Source of the DNA: Ramlibacter tataouinensis TTB310
GTDB taxonomy: Bacteria > Pseudomonadota > Gammaproteobacteria > Burkholderiales > Burkholderiaceae_C
DNA length: 64,000 bases
NCBI RefSeq assembly: GCF_000215705.1
Contig: NC_015677.1
Location: 1,686,001-1,750,000 of the forward strand
Direction: 5' to 3'
Shown here: piece by piece, positions 26,304 through 33,987 of the stretch
Layout of the letters: each line of letters begins with the position of its first letter
Position numbering within the stretch: the first letter of the stretch is position 1
The notes under the pieces: generated by a model
What the model saw: the letters and a program-made list of their open reading frames with translations, nothing else
What the model was told of the DNA's origin: nothing
Database searches by the model: none
Program-made: the position numbers and the translations under genes

Positions 26304-27554
26304 ATGCTGCAACTCGACTTCCACCCCACCGGTCGCCATTTCCTGCAGATCCCGGGCCCTTCTCCCGTGCCCGACCGCATCCTGCGCGCGATGAGCCTGC
26401 CGACCATCGACCACCGCGGCCCGGAATTCGCGGTGCTGGGCAAGCGCGTGCTCGCCGGCGTGGGTCAGATCTTCCAGACCCGGCATCCGGTGGTGATCTA
26501 CCCGGCCTCGGGCACCGGCGCCTGGGAGGCCGCGCTGTCCAACGTGCTCAGCCCCGGCGACGCGGTGCTGATGTACGAGACCGGCCACTTCGCCAGCCTG
26601 TGGAACAAGATGGCCCTGCGGCTGGGCCTCAAGCCCGAGTTCCTGGCGTACCGGGGTGCCGATGCCCAGCTGCCCAATGCACCCGGCTGGCGCCAGGGCG
26701 TGCAGGCCGACCAGATCGAGGAGCGCCTGAAGGCCGACACGCAGCACGCGATCAAGGCGGTGTGCGTGGTGCACAACGAGACCTCCACCGGCGTGACCAG
26801 CGACATCGCCGCGGTGCGCCGCGCCATCGACGCGGCGCGGCACCCGGCGCTGCTGCTGGTGGACAGCATCTCGGGCCTGGCCTCGGCCGACTACAGGCAC
26901 GAGGCCTGGGGCGTGGACGTGACCGTGAGCGGCTCGCAGAAGGGCCTGATGCTGCCGCCCGGCATCAGCTTCAACGCGGTCTCGCCCAAGGCGATCGAGG
27001 CCAGCAAGCGCGCCAGGCTGCCCAAGGCCTTCTGGGCCTGGGACGAGATCATCGAGATGAACCAGGGCGGCTACTGGCCCTACACCCCCAGCACCAACCT
27101 GCTGTACGGCCTGGCCGAGGCCTGCGACATGCTGCTGGATCCCACGCACGGCGGGCTGGAGGGCACCTTCGCCCGGCACCGCCGCTGGGGCGAGGGCGTG
27201 CGCGCGGCGGTGCGCGCCTGGGGCCTGCCCATCCAGTGCGCCGACCCGCAGCTGTACTCGCCCGTGCTCACCGGCGTGCTGCTGCCCGAAGGCGTGGACG
27301 CCGACGCGGTGCGCCGCCTGATCTACGAGCGCTTCGACCTGTCGCTGGGCACCGGCCTGGGCAAGGTCAAGGGCCGCATGTTCCGCATCGGCCACCTGGG
27401 CGACTGCAACGACCTCACCCTCATGGCGGCCTTGTCCGGCTGCGAGATGGGCCTGAAGCTGTCCGGCGTCAAGCTCGCCGCCAGCGGCGTGCAGGCGGCG
27501 ATGGAGTACTTCGCGGGACACCCCGCGCCAGTGGCCCTGCAGAAGGCCGCGTAA
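26304..27554 (+). CDS. Class V aminotransferase (alanine/serine-glyoxylate type)
   Basis: This 416-residue PLP enzyme has the PLP-binding lysine K213 in VSGSQKGLMLPPG. Upstream are the phosphate-site segment YPASGTGAWEAALSN and VHNETSTGV, and DSISGL supplies the Asp that pairs with the pyridine nitrogen. This matches the alanine/serine-glyoxylate aminotransferase group. Glyoxylate or pyruvate is the likely amino acceptor (family knowledge); the donor is unknown. It is the first gene of the operon controlled by the rightward promoter, and its ATG is 27 bases after the -10 box. Confidence 0.88.
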   Translation: MLQLDFHPTGRHFLQIPGPSPVPDRILRAMSLPTIDHRGPEFAVLGKRVLAGVGQIFQTRHPVVIYPASGTGAWEAALSNVLSPGDAVLMYETGHFASLWNKMALRLGLKPEFLAYRGADAQLPNAPGWRQGVQADQIEERLKADTQHAIKAVCVVHNETSTGVTSDIAAVRRAIDAARHPALLLVDSISGLASADYRHEAWGVDVTVSGSQKGLMLPPGISFNAVSPKAIEASKRARLPKAFWAWDEIIEMNQGGYWPYTPSTNLLYGLAEACDMLLDPTHGGLEGTFARHRRWGEGVRAAVRAWGLPIQCADPQLYSPVLTGVLLPEGVDADAVRRLIYERFDLSLGTGLGKVKGRMFRIGHLGDCNDLTLMAALSGCEMGLKLSGVKLAASGVQAAMEYFAGHPAPVALQKAA

Positions 27555-27590
27555 AGAACAACGTTGATTCACCACCCAAGGAGACAAACC

Positions 27591-28556
27591 ATGTTGCGCA
27601 GAACCTTCGTGGCGGGCGCCGCCGCCGCCGTCGCCGTCCCCCATCTGCAGGCGCAGAACCTCCCCGCGGGGCCGGTGCGCATCATCGTGGGCTTCGCCCC
27701 CGGCGGCGGCACCGACATCCTGGCCCGCGTGATCGGCCAGAAGCTGGCGGACATGTGGAAGACCCAGGTCATCGTGGAGAACAAGGCCGGCGCCTCCGGC
27801 ACCATCGCCGCCGACTACGTGGCCAAGCAGCCGGCCGATGGCACCACGCTGCTGATGGCGCACATCAACAGCCAGGCCATCACGCCGGCGCTGGTCAAGC
27901 TGAACTACAACCCCGAAACCGACTTCCAGCCCATCGTGCTGGTGGGCGTCACGCCCAACCTGCTGATCTGCAACGAGCAGCAGCCGGCCAAGACGGTGAA
28001 GGACCTGGTCGAGCTGTGCCAGAAGAATCCCGGCAAGGTCAGCTTCGGCTCGGCCGGCACCGGCTCCGCCCAGCACCTGGCGCTGGAGATGTTCATGCTG
28101 GCGGCCAAGGTCAAGGCCATCCACGTGCCCTACAAGGGCTCGGGCCCCATGCTCACGGACCTGATCGGCGGCCAGATCCAGTACAGCTTCGACACCATGA
28201 CCGCCGCCACGCCGCACGTGAAGAGCGGCAAGGCGATCCCGATCGCCCAGACCCGCCCGCAGCGGGCCAAGGCCTACCCCAACGTGCCGACCATGGCCGA
28301 GTCGGGCTTCCCCGGCTTCGAGGCCACCACCTGGTACGGCCTGGTCGGGCCGGGCAGGATGCCCGTGGCCATGGCCAAGCGCATGAACGAGGACATCAAC
28401 AAGGTGCTGCTCATGCCCGATGTCATGGAAAGGCTGGAGGCTTCCGGCGCGGAGGAGGGCGGCGGCTCCACCGAGAAGTTCGGCCAGTTCATGAAGGCCG
28501 AGCAGGCCAAGTGGGCCAAGGTCATCAAGGACGGCGGCGTCAAGGCCGATACCTGA
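27591..28556 (+). CDS. Bug-type periplasmic binding protein
   Basis: This 321-residue protein has a short signal (MLRRTFVAGAAAAVAVPHLQ, cleavage near AQN). Bug motifs are VRIIVGFAPGGGTDILARV, VIVENKAGASG, VSFGSAGTGSAQHLALEMF, NVPTMAESGFPGF and TTWYGLVGPG. It should capture a carboxylate in the periplasm for the pathway encoded around it. No membrane transporter subunits are adjacent. AAGGAGA precedes ATG 27591. Its stop overlaps the CoA-transferase start (TGATG). It is clearly related to, but distinct from, the Bug protein of the malonate operon. Confidence 0.9.
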   Translation: MLRRTFVAGAAAAVAVPHLQAQNLPAGPVRIIVGFAPGGGTDILARVIGQKLADMWKTQVIVENKAGASGTIAADYVAKQPADGTTLLMAHINSQAITPALVKLNYNPETDFQPIVLVGVTPNLLICNEQQPAKTVKDLVELCQKNPGKVSFGSAGTGSAQHLALEMFMLAAKVKAIHVPYKGSGPMLTDLIGGQIQYSFDTMTAATPHVKSGKAIPIAQTRPQRAKAYPNVPTMAESGFPGFEATTWYGLVGPGRMPVAMAKRMNEDINKVLLMPDVMERLEASGAEEGGGSTEKFGQFMKAEQAKWAKVIKDGGVKADT

Positions 28557-29770
28557 TGGGGCAGGCGCAAGGACGCCCGCTGCCGCTGGCCGGCGTGCGG
28601 GTGCTGGACATCAGCCAGGTCATGGCCGGCCCCTACGCCTGCATGCTGCTGGGCGACCTGGGTGCCGACGTGGTCAAGATCGAGCCGCCCGGCACGGGCG
28701 ACCAGACGCGCGGCTCCATGGGCTTCAAGATGAAGGGCGCCGACAGCCTGGGCTTCCTCAACATGAACCGCAACAAGCGCAGCATCGTGCTGGACCTCAA
28801 GAGCGAGGCCGGCAAGTCGGTGCTGCTGCGGCTGGTGCGGGACGCGGACATCCTGATCGAGAACTACCGGCCCGGCGCGATGCGGCGCCTGGGCCTGGGC
28901 TACGAGGCACTGCGCGAGATCAACCCGCGCCTGGTCTACACCAGCATCTCGGGCTTCGGCCAGACCGGGCCCTGGTCCGACCGGCCGGGCTTCGACCTGA
29001 TGGCGCAGGCCATGTCGGGCGTGATGAGCGTCACCGGCTACCCGGACAGCCCGCCGGTCAAGGCGGGCGTGCCGGTGGCCGACATCGGCTGCGCGCTGTT
29101 CGCCATCTACGCCACGCTGGCCGCCTACATCGGCGCCAGGGACACCGGCCAGGGCCAGTACGTCGACGCGGCGCTGTTCGACTCGGCCATGGCGTTCTCG
29201 GTCTGGGACATCTGCGACTACTGGGGCACGGGCCAGCCGCCGCAGCCGCTGGGCACGGCCAACAAGATGACCGCGCCCTACCAGGCCATGGCCAGCAGCG
29301 ACGGCCACTTCGTGATGGGCGCCAACAACCAGAAGCTCTGGGTGCAGCTGTGCACGCTGATGGGCCGCGAGGAGCTGCTGCAGGATGCGCGCTTTTCCAC
29401 CATCGCGCTGCGCCTGGCGCACCGCGCCGAGCTGCAGGACGAGCTGGAGAAGACCTTCCGGCAAAAGCCCAAGGACCACTGGGTGGAGACGCTGCTGGCC
29501 AACGGCATCCCCGCCGGGCCCATCCTGTCCTACCCCGAGGCCTTCGGCAGCGAGCACGCCCAGGCGCGGCGCATGCGCATGGAGATCGACCATCCGGTGG
29601 AAGGCCGGGTGCCCAACATCGGCTTCGCGGTCAAGCTGTCCGGCACGCCGCAGCAGGTGCGCCGGCACCCGCCGCTGCTGGGCGAGCACACGGCCGAGGT
29701 GCTTGAGGAGCTGGGCATCGGCGGCGAGGAGCAGGCCAGGCTGCGTGCGCAGGGCGCGCTCGGGACATGA
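28556..29770 (+). CDS. CaiB/BaiF family (class III) CoA transferase
   Basis: At 404 residues this enzyme has normal family length. It would move CoA between carboxylic acids through an aspartyl-CoA intermediate. N-terminal [20 protein letters not shown] and [16 protein letters not shown], central [15 protein letters not shown], and the catalytic Asp region GVPVADIG (D176) are present. Closest reading is the formyl-CoA/succinyl-CoA transferase group, but donor and acceptor are not determinable. Both ends overlap neighbours (TGATG upstream, ATGA downstream), so it is tightly coupled to the Bug and crotonase genes. Confidence 0.9.
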   Translation: MGQAQGRPLPLAGVRVLDISQVMAGPYACMLLGDLGADVVKIEPPGTGDQTRGSMGFKMKGADSLGFLNMNRNKRSIVLDLKSEAGKSVLLRLVRDADILIENYRPGAMRRLGLGYEALREINPRLVYTSISGFGQTGPWSDRPGFDLMAQAMSGVMSVTGYPDSPPVKAGVPVADIGCALFAIYATLAAYIGARDTGQGQYVDAALFDSAMAFSVWDICDYWGTGQPPQPLGTANKMTAPYQAMASSDGHFVMGANNQKLWVQLCTLMGREELLQDARFSTIALRLAHRAELQDELEKTFRQKPKDHWVETLLANGIPAGPILSYPEAFGSEHAQARRMRMEIDHPVEGRVPNIGFAVKLSGTPQQVRRHPPLLGEHTAEVLEELGIGGEEQARLRAQGALGT

Positions 29771-30543
29771 GCGAAGGCCAGGTGCACCTGACGGTGGAGG
29801 GCGCCATCGCGTCCGTCACCTTCGACCGGCCCGAGGCGCGCAACGCCATGACCTGGGCCATGTACGAGGCGCTGGTGCGCATCTGCGAACGGCTGCAGGG
29901 CGACGCCTCGGTGCGCGTGGTGCGCTTCCGGGGCGCGGGCGGCCAGGCCTTCGTGGCCGGCACCGACATCGCCCAGTTCCAGGCCTTCACCGGCGGCGAG
30001 GACGGCGTGGCCTACGAGCGGCGCATCGACGCCTGCATGGCGCTGCTCGAATCGCTGCCCATGCCCACCGTGGCGGTGCTGGAAGGCTGGGCCATCGGCG
30101 GCGGCCTGGCCATCGCCACCGCCTGCGACTTCCGCATCGCCACGCCGGGCACCCGGCTCGGCGTGCCCATCGCCCGCACGCTGGGCAACTGCCTGTCCAT
30201 GGCCAACGTGGCCCGGCTGGTGGCCGCCCTGGGCCGGCCGCGTGCCGAGCGCCTGCTGCTGCTGGCCGACCTGCTGGGCGCCGAGGAGGCGCTGGCGGCG
30301 GGCTTCCTGCTGCAGATCGCGCCGGCCGAGGCGATGGACCAGGCCAGCGACGCGCTGTGCGAGCGCCTGGCCGCGCTCGCGCCGGTGACGCAGCAGGTCA
30401 GCAAGCAGGCGCTCAACCGGCTGCTGCGCGCGCAGCTACCCGAGGCCGAAGACCTGATCCGCCGCTGCTACGGCAGCCAGGACTTCCGCGAAGGCGTGCA
30501 GGCCTTCGTCGCCAAGCGCCCACCGGCCTGGCGGGGCCGCTGA
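29767..30543 (+). CDS. Enoyl-CoA hydratase/isomerase (crotonase) family protein
   Basis: This 258-residue crotonase-fold protein has oxyanion-hole segments AFVAGTDIAQF and EGWAIGGGLAIATACDFRIA. In the loop where hydratases read FGxPE, this protein reads LGVPIARTLG, so one of the two catalytic glutamates of classical hydratases is replaced by isoleucine. Another crotonase reaction (isomerase, lyase, decarboxylase or thioesterase) is therefore possible. The gene overlaps the CoA-transferase stop by 4 bases and closes the operon. It probably acts on the CoA ester made by that transferase (inference). Confidence 0.88.
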   Translation: MSEGQVHLTVEGAIASVTFDRPEARNAMTWAMYEALVRICERLQGDASVRVVRFRGAGGQAFVAGTDIAQFQAFTGGEDGVAYERRIDACMALLESLPMPTVAVLEGWAIGGGLAIATACDFRIATPGTRLGVPIARTLGNCLSMANVARLVAALGRPRAERLLLLADLLGAEEALAAGFLLQIAPAEAMDQASDALCERLAALAPVTQQVSKQALNRLLRAQLPEAEDLIRRCYGSQDFREGVQAFVAKRPPAWRGR

Positions 30544-30626
30544 ACGGCCGCGCAGCATAGCCCCCGTCCTACGGCGGGGTGGCCGGCCGCTGCCTACCAT
30601 GGGTCCATTCCGTTGAGAGGTATGGC

Positions 30627-30956
30627 ATGGCTGCTGCTGAAGAACGCGCTTCCAGGAACGCTCCGCTCGACCTGAGCGAATCGGTCGCGGGCGAGGAGGA
30701 CCCGGGCGCATCGGTGGACCTCGCCGTGCGCGACGAGAAATCCCCGGGCGCCACGGACCAGCCGGCGGGGGCCGCGGGCGCGCGGCCCGGCGCGCCGACG
30801 CCGCCCATGAGCCGCGGCGACGAAGCGCCCCCCGGCACGCCCGGCACGGGCGAGGACGTCTGCCCCAGCTGCGGCGGCAGCGGCCGGCTCCAGGGTTCCT
30901 CCTGCCCCAACTGCGACGGCACCGGCAAGGTGACGGTGGGCATCGGCGGCGCCTGA
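30627..30956 (+). CDS. Small protein with a DnaJ-type zinc-finger pair
   Basis: This 109-residue protein starts at ATG 30627 (GAGAGG upstream). The first 75 residues are acidic, Pro/Ala/Gly-rich and probably disordered. The C-terminus carries two DnaJ central-domain motifs, CPSCGGSGR and CPNCDGTGK, enough for one zinc site. There is no J domain. Its function is unknown; binding of partner proteins or redox/zinc sensing are possibilities. Confidence 0.75.
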   Translation: MAAAEERASRNAPLDLSESVAGEEDPGASVDLAVRDEKSPGATDQPAGAAGARPGAPTPPMSRGDEAPPGTPGTGEDVCPSCGGSGRLQGSSCPNCDGTGKVTVGIGGA

Positions 30957-31014
30957 GCGGCCCCAGGCGCCGGGCCCGCTGCCGCGCCGGCACCAGCTCG
31001 CCACCCGCAGTGGC

Positions 31015-31755
31015 GTGCTGGAGTACGTGCATTCGGGCAGCGGCAGCCCGACCTACGTGCTGATGAACGGCGCGGGCGTCACGCTGGAAGGCTGGCGGCC
31101 GCTGTACCCCGGCATCGAGCGGCTGGGCACGGTGTTCGCCTGGAACCGCCAGGGCCTGGGACGCAGCGCGCGGCCGCGGTCGCGCCAGACCGGTGCCCTG
31201 GTGGTGGCCTCGCTGCGCGAGCTGCTGGCGTACGCGGGCCTGGCGCCGCCCTACGTGCTGGTGGGGCACTCGCTGGGCGGCCTTCACGCCAACCTGTTCG
31301 CGCGGCTGCACCCGGCCGAGGTGGCCGGCGTGGCGCTGATCGAGGCCACCCACCCGGACGACTGCGGCCGGCTGCGCGAGCACGAGGGGCGCCTGGCCGG
31401 CGTGCTGGCCCGCCTGCTGGCGGTGCCCGCGGCCTGGCTGCGGCCCAACCTGCACGCCGAGCTGGCCTGCGCCCTGGACACGGCGCGGCAGGTGGAAGCG
31501 GCCGGGCCTTTCCCGCCGGTGCCGCTGGTGGTGGTCAGCGGCGGCCAGACGCCGCCGCGCTGGCTGATGTCACCCGAGGCGCTGGAGCTCAAGCAGGCGC
31601 GCCAGCGCGCGCTGGCGGCGCTGTCGCCACTGGGCGAGCAGGTGATCGCGCAGGCCAGCGGCCATTTCCCGCAGCGCACCCAGCCCGAGCTGGTGCTGGA
31701 CGTGCTGCGGCGCCTGGCGGATTCGGTGACCTCCGCGCGTGGCGCTGCGGTCTGA
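31015..31755 (+). CDS. Alpha/beta hydrolase
   Basis: The 246-residue hydrolase has the nucleophile elbow GHSLGG (S86), the oxyanion segment VLMNGAG and a C-terminal catalytic His in SGHFPQ (H217). The GTG start at 31015 lacks a ribosome site. The open frame extends upstream to 30934 and reads HQLATRSG just before, which resembles the usual first beta strand, but offers only a CTG start codon. The N-terminus is therefore uncertain. The substrate is unknown. It converges on the TauE gene through a shared hairpin. Confidence 0.8.
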   Translation: MLEYVHSGSGSPTYVLMNGAGVTLEGWRPLYPGIERLGTVFAWNRQGLGRSARPRSRQTGALVVASLRELLAYAGLAPPYVLVGHSLGGLHANLFARLHPAEVAGVALIEATHPDDCGRLREHEGRLAGVLARLLAVPAAWLRPNLHAELACALDTARQVEAAGPFPPVPLVVVSGGQTPPRWLMSPEALELKQARQRALAALSPLGEQVIAQASGHFPQRTQPELVLDVLRRLADSVTSARGAAV

Positions 31756-31782
31756 GCCCTTCGGAGCGGCCGGGCGGGCTCA
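31753..31782. repeat. Stop-codon-embedding hairpin, copy 2
   Basis: A perfect 7-bp stem (TGAGCCC with GGGCTCA) surrounds TTCGGAGCGGCCGGGC. Its left TGA is the stop of the hydrolase gene and, on the other strand, its right end is the stop of the TauE gene. It thus terminates two convergent genes with one palindrome. A copy with 15 of 16 loop bases identical is at 1362-1391. Confidence 0.65.
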
Positions 31783-32598
31783 GCCAGAAAGGCCCTTGTA
31801 GAACATGTAGGCGGCCAGCAGGTACAGGATGCTGCCGAACACCTTCTTGAGCTGCTTGACCGGCAGGGCGTGCGCCGCCTTCGCGCCCAGCGGCGCGGTG
31901 AGCACGCTGCCCAGGGCGATGACCACCAGGCCGGGCAGCCAGATGTAGCCGAAGGAGGCGGGCGGCAGGCCGCTGACGCTCTGGCCGCTGATGACGTAGC
32001 CGGCGACGTTGGCCACGGCGATCGGGAAGCCCAGCGCCGCGGAGGTGGCGACCGCGTTGTGGATGGCCACGTTGCACCAGGCCATGAAGGGCACGCTGAT
32101 GAAGCCGCCGCCCGCGCCCACCAGGCCCGAGAGGAAGCCGATGATGCCGCCGGCCGCCACCGTCCCCGCCGTGCCCGGCATCTGCCGCGTCGGCTTGGGT
32201 TTCTTGTCCAGGAACATCTGGGTCGCGGAGAAGCCCACGAACAGGCCGAAGAAGATGGCCAGCACGCTGCCCTTGAGCAGCGCGAACACGCCCAGGCTGC
32301 CGGCCAGGCTGCCGATCACGATGCCGGGGGCCAGCCGCTTGACGATGTCCCAGCGCACCGCGCCGCGCTTGTGGTGCGCGCGCACGCTGGAAACGGAGGT
32401 GAAGATGATGGTGGCCATGGAGGTGGCGATCGCCATCTTCACCGCCAGGTCCGGCCCGACGCCGCGCGCGGAGAGGATGAAGGTGATGAAGGGCACCATC
32501 ACCATGCCCCCGCCTATGCCCAGCAGGCCCGCCAGGAAGCCGGTGCCCAGGCCCAGCAGGGCGAGTTCCACGATCAGGCGGGGAGTGAGCAGGTCCAT
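31780..32598 (-). CDS. Sulfite exporter TauE/SafE family permease
   Basis: This 272-residue inner-membrane protein has about eight hydrophobic segments in two related halves. Each half has the family's Gly-rich motif (GFLAGLLGIGGGMVMVPF and GFLSGLVGAGGGFISVPF). TauE/SafE proteins move sulfite, sulfoacetate or other organic anions; the substrate here is unknown. ATG 32598 (MDLLTPRLIVEL) was chosen over 32631, which would add a charged lead. Neither has a clear ribosome site. Its promoter must lie in the 108 bp after the hairpins that follow 6S RNA. Confidence 0.9.
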   Translation of the reverse strand: MDLLTPRLIVELALLGLGTGFLAGLLGIGGGMVMVPFITFILSARGVGPDLAVKMAIATSMATIIFTSVSSVRAHHKRGAVRWDIVKRLAPGIVIGSLAGSLGVFALLKGSVLAIFFGLFVGFSATQMFLDKKPKPTRQMPGTAGTVAAGGIIGFLSGLVGAGGGFISVPFMAWCNVAIHNAVATSAALGFPIAVANVAGYVISGQSVSGLPPASFGYIWLPGLVVIALGSVLTAPLGAKAAHALPVKQLKKVFGSILYLLAAYMFYKGLSG

Positions 32599-32705
32599 TC
32601 GTTTGTTGTTGTCGCGGGGAAGGGCCTGCATTGTCGCAGCCCGCTCAACGGCAAGCTGACGCCCACCTCACGGATCGCGCGCGCAACGCGCGGCGCGATC
32701 CCCCA

Positions 32706-32740
32706 ATGACGAAGGCCGGATTCACTCCGGCCTTCGTCAT
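32706..32740. terminator. Perfect 15-bp hairpin downstream of 6S RNA
   Basis: ATGACGAAGGCCGGA is fully complementary to TCCGGCCTTCGTCAT across a 5-base loop. There is no T-tract on either strand, but the stem is very stable. Its place between 6S RNA and the TauE gene suggests it stops read-through. Confidence 0.6.
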
Positions 32741-32752
32741 CTGACTAGCTAC

Positions 32753-32783
32753 CACTTTGAAAACGCGCAGCGTTTTCAAAGTG
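32753..32783. terminator. Perfect 14-bp hairpin just after 6S RNA
   Basis: CACTTTGAAAACGC and GCGTTTTCAAAGTG pair completely around a GCA loop, ten bases beyond the 3' end of 6S RNA. It may be the 6S terminator or a processing signal. It is AT-richer than its surroundings. Confidence 0.55.
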
Positions 32784-32792
32784 AACAAATAA

Positions 32793-32968
32793 GGCGTCTG
32801 CAGATGCCACCGGACCGGCATCCTGAACCAGGGGTTCAGGTGGGCGAGGTCAACCAGGCGTTGGGTTCATCTGACGCGAGACGATCACGCTCGCCAGGTT
32901 TGTTCCAAGCCCGAGCTCAAAGAGCATTGGTTCAAGGAAATATAAAGCCCGGCACGCACCGCAGACAC
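32793..32968 (-). ncRNA. ssrS: 6S RNA
   Basis: This is a transcript of about 176 nt that mimics an open promoter and binds sigma-70 RNA polymerase in stationary phase. The ends pair (GTGTCTGC with GCAGACGC) to close a long rod. The 3' half holds CACCTGAACCCCTGGTTCAG, the counterpart of the E. coli 6S segment CTTGAACCAAGGGTTCAAGG. The position directly downstream of zapA on the same strand is the conserved location of ssrS. A -10 box TAGAAT lies at 32980-32975, six bases before the proposed 5' end. TTGACC is present upstream, but 21 bases away. Confidence 0.87.
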
Positions 32969-33076
32969 GGGTTCATTCTAGGCGCTGGCCGAGCAGCGTG
33001 GGGTCAAAACACTGCCGGCGCAAAGTGAAAAAATGCAGCCGCTTGACAGCCGTCGAAGCTGCTCAACGGCAGAGCG

Positions 33077-33406
33077 TCAGAGCAGCCGGCCGTCGTCGCC
33101 CAGCACGTGGTCCAGCCGCTGCAGCAGCTGGGCCAGGCGTGGGTCGTTGGCGGGCGCGCTGGCCGCGGGCGCACGCGCGGGGGCGGGTGCCGGCGGCTGC
33201 GCCGTGGCGCGATCGGCCACGTCGAAGGCCAGGTTCAGCGCCGCCAGGACGGCGATGCGGTCGCGCGCCTTGACCTTGCCGGCATCGCGGATGCGGCACA
33301 TGGCGGTGTCGACCTTCTCCACGGCCTCGAGCAGGCGCTGCTCGCCGCCTTCCGGACAGCCGAGCAGGTAGCTCTGACCCATGATCTGCACCTCGACCTG
33401 CTTCAT
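33077..33406 (-). CDS. zapA: Cell division protein ZapA
   Basis: This is a 109-residue FtsZ-ring-associated protein. The N-terminal globular part (VEVQIMGQSYLLGCPEGGEQ and LLEAVEKVDTAM) and the following helix (RDRIAVLAALNLAFDVAD) are typical. The usual C-terminal coiled coil is interrupted by a 30-residue Ala/Pro linker before a final short helix. The gene lies 17 bases after the zapB-like gene and upstream of 6S RNA, the standard order in this group. Confidence 0.9.
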   Translation of the reverse strand: MKQVEVQIMGQSYLLGCPEGGEQRLLEAVEKVDTAMCRIRDAGKVKARDRIAVLAALNLAFDVADRATAQPPAPAPARAPAASAPANDPRLAQLLQRLDHVLGDDGRLL

Positions 33407-33422
33407 GGCGACGGCGAGGCGC

Positions 33423-33635
33423 TCAGGCCGCGCTCTTGATCTCGGGCAGGCGTTCGAGCAGCGCGTCGACCCGCGACCGCGCCGCGGACAGGCGTGAGCG
33501 CAGCGAATCGCGTTCCTGGGTGAGCACCTCGACCTGCTGCGTCAGCAAGGCGTTGGTGCGCTGCAGCTCCTCGTAGCGCACCAGCAGGCGCTCGACGCGC
33601 TCTGCGATCTGTTCGACCTGGGTGGCGGAAGACAT
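33423..33635 (-). CDS. ZapB-like coiled-coil protein (TIGR02449 type)
   Basis: This 70-residue, almost entirely helical protein has heptad-like leucines (RVERLLVRYEELQRTNALL, then QVEVLTQERDSLRSRL). It is regularly found upstream of zapA and is thought to support Z-ring assembly, although no direct evidence for this family member can be read here. ATG 33635 opens a leader divergent from the cobalamin riboswitch. Confidence 0.8.
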   Translation of the reverse strand: MSSATQVEQIAERVERLLVRYEELQRTNALLTQQVEVLTQERDSLRSRLSAARSRVDALLERLPEIKSAA

Positions 33636-33681
33636 GGCTGGAAATTGTAGGCTTATGTTTCTGCTTTCTATTTAGAATCGC

Positions 33682-33892
33682 GGTGTTGGTGCTCGCGGTG
33701 TGGTTCACATGCCGCAGTTCAACGGGAAGCAGGAAGGCGGTGCCGCAAGGCCAGCCCAACCTGCGCTGCCCCCGCAACGGTAAGCGGCGAATGCCTCATG
33801 GCATTCCCCTCCATCACAAGCAGCCACTGGGCGCGCATGCGCGCCTGGGAAGGCGATGGAAGGCCAGCCGCCAGCCCGGATACCGGCCAACG
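33682..33892 (+). promoter_or_regulatory. Cobalamin (adenosylcobalamin) riboswitch
   Basis: This RNA element has all the class landmarks in order: GGGAAGCAGG, then CTGCCCCCGCAACGGTAAGC, then GCCACTGG...CTGGGAAGGCGATGG, and a B12-box-like end AGCCGCCAGCCCGGATACC at about 33866-33884. About 95 bases separate it from the btuB start. Within that stretch a GCGCGTC/GACGCGC hairpin (33903-33920) may be part of the expression platform. Bound B12 should shut down btuB and, by coupling, the cluster behind it. A TAGAAT at 33673-33678 is a candidate -10. The small frames through this region are not genes. Confidence 0.92.
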
Positions 33893-33987
33893 AGGTGGCG
33901 GTGCGCGTCTCGCGACGCGCGCCGCCGTGACGCCCAATGTACCGGCGGGGAGGCCGGTGCGGGTTTCCAACTGTGATCGCTTCTTCC

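Noticed and set aside
26192..29770. A 1192-codon plus-strand frame
   Set aside because: Only its last third (CoA transferase from 28556) is real. The rest overlaps the aminotransferase and Bug genes in the wrong frame and lacks domains.
32804..33028. A 74-codon plus-strand frame opposite 6S RNA
   Set aside because: It lies entirely over the RNA gene, and its composition follows the RNA structure. No protein features are visible.
33683..33976. Small frames through the cobalamin riboswitch
   Set aside because: The conserved RNA motifs explain the sequence, and the frames carry no start signals or domains.
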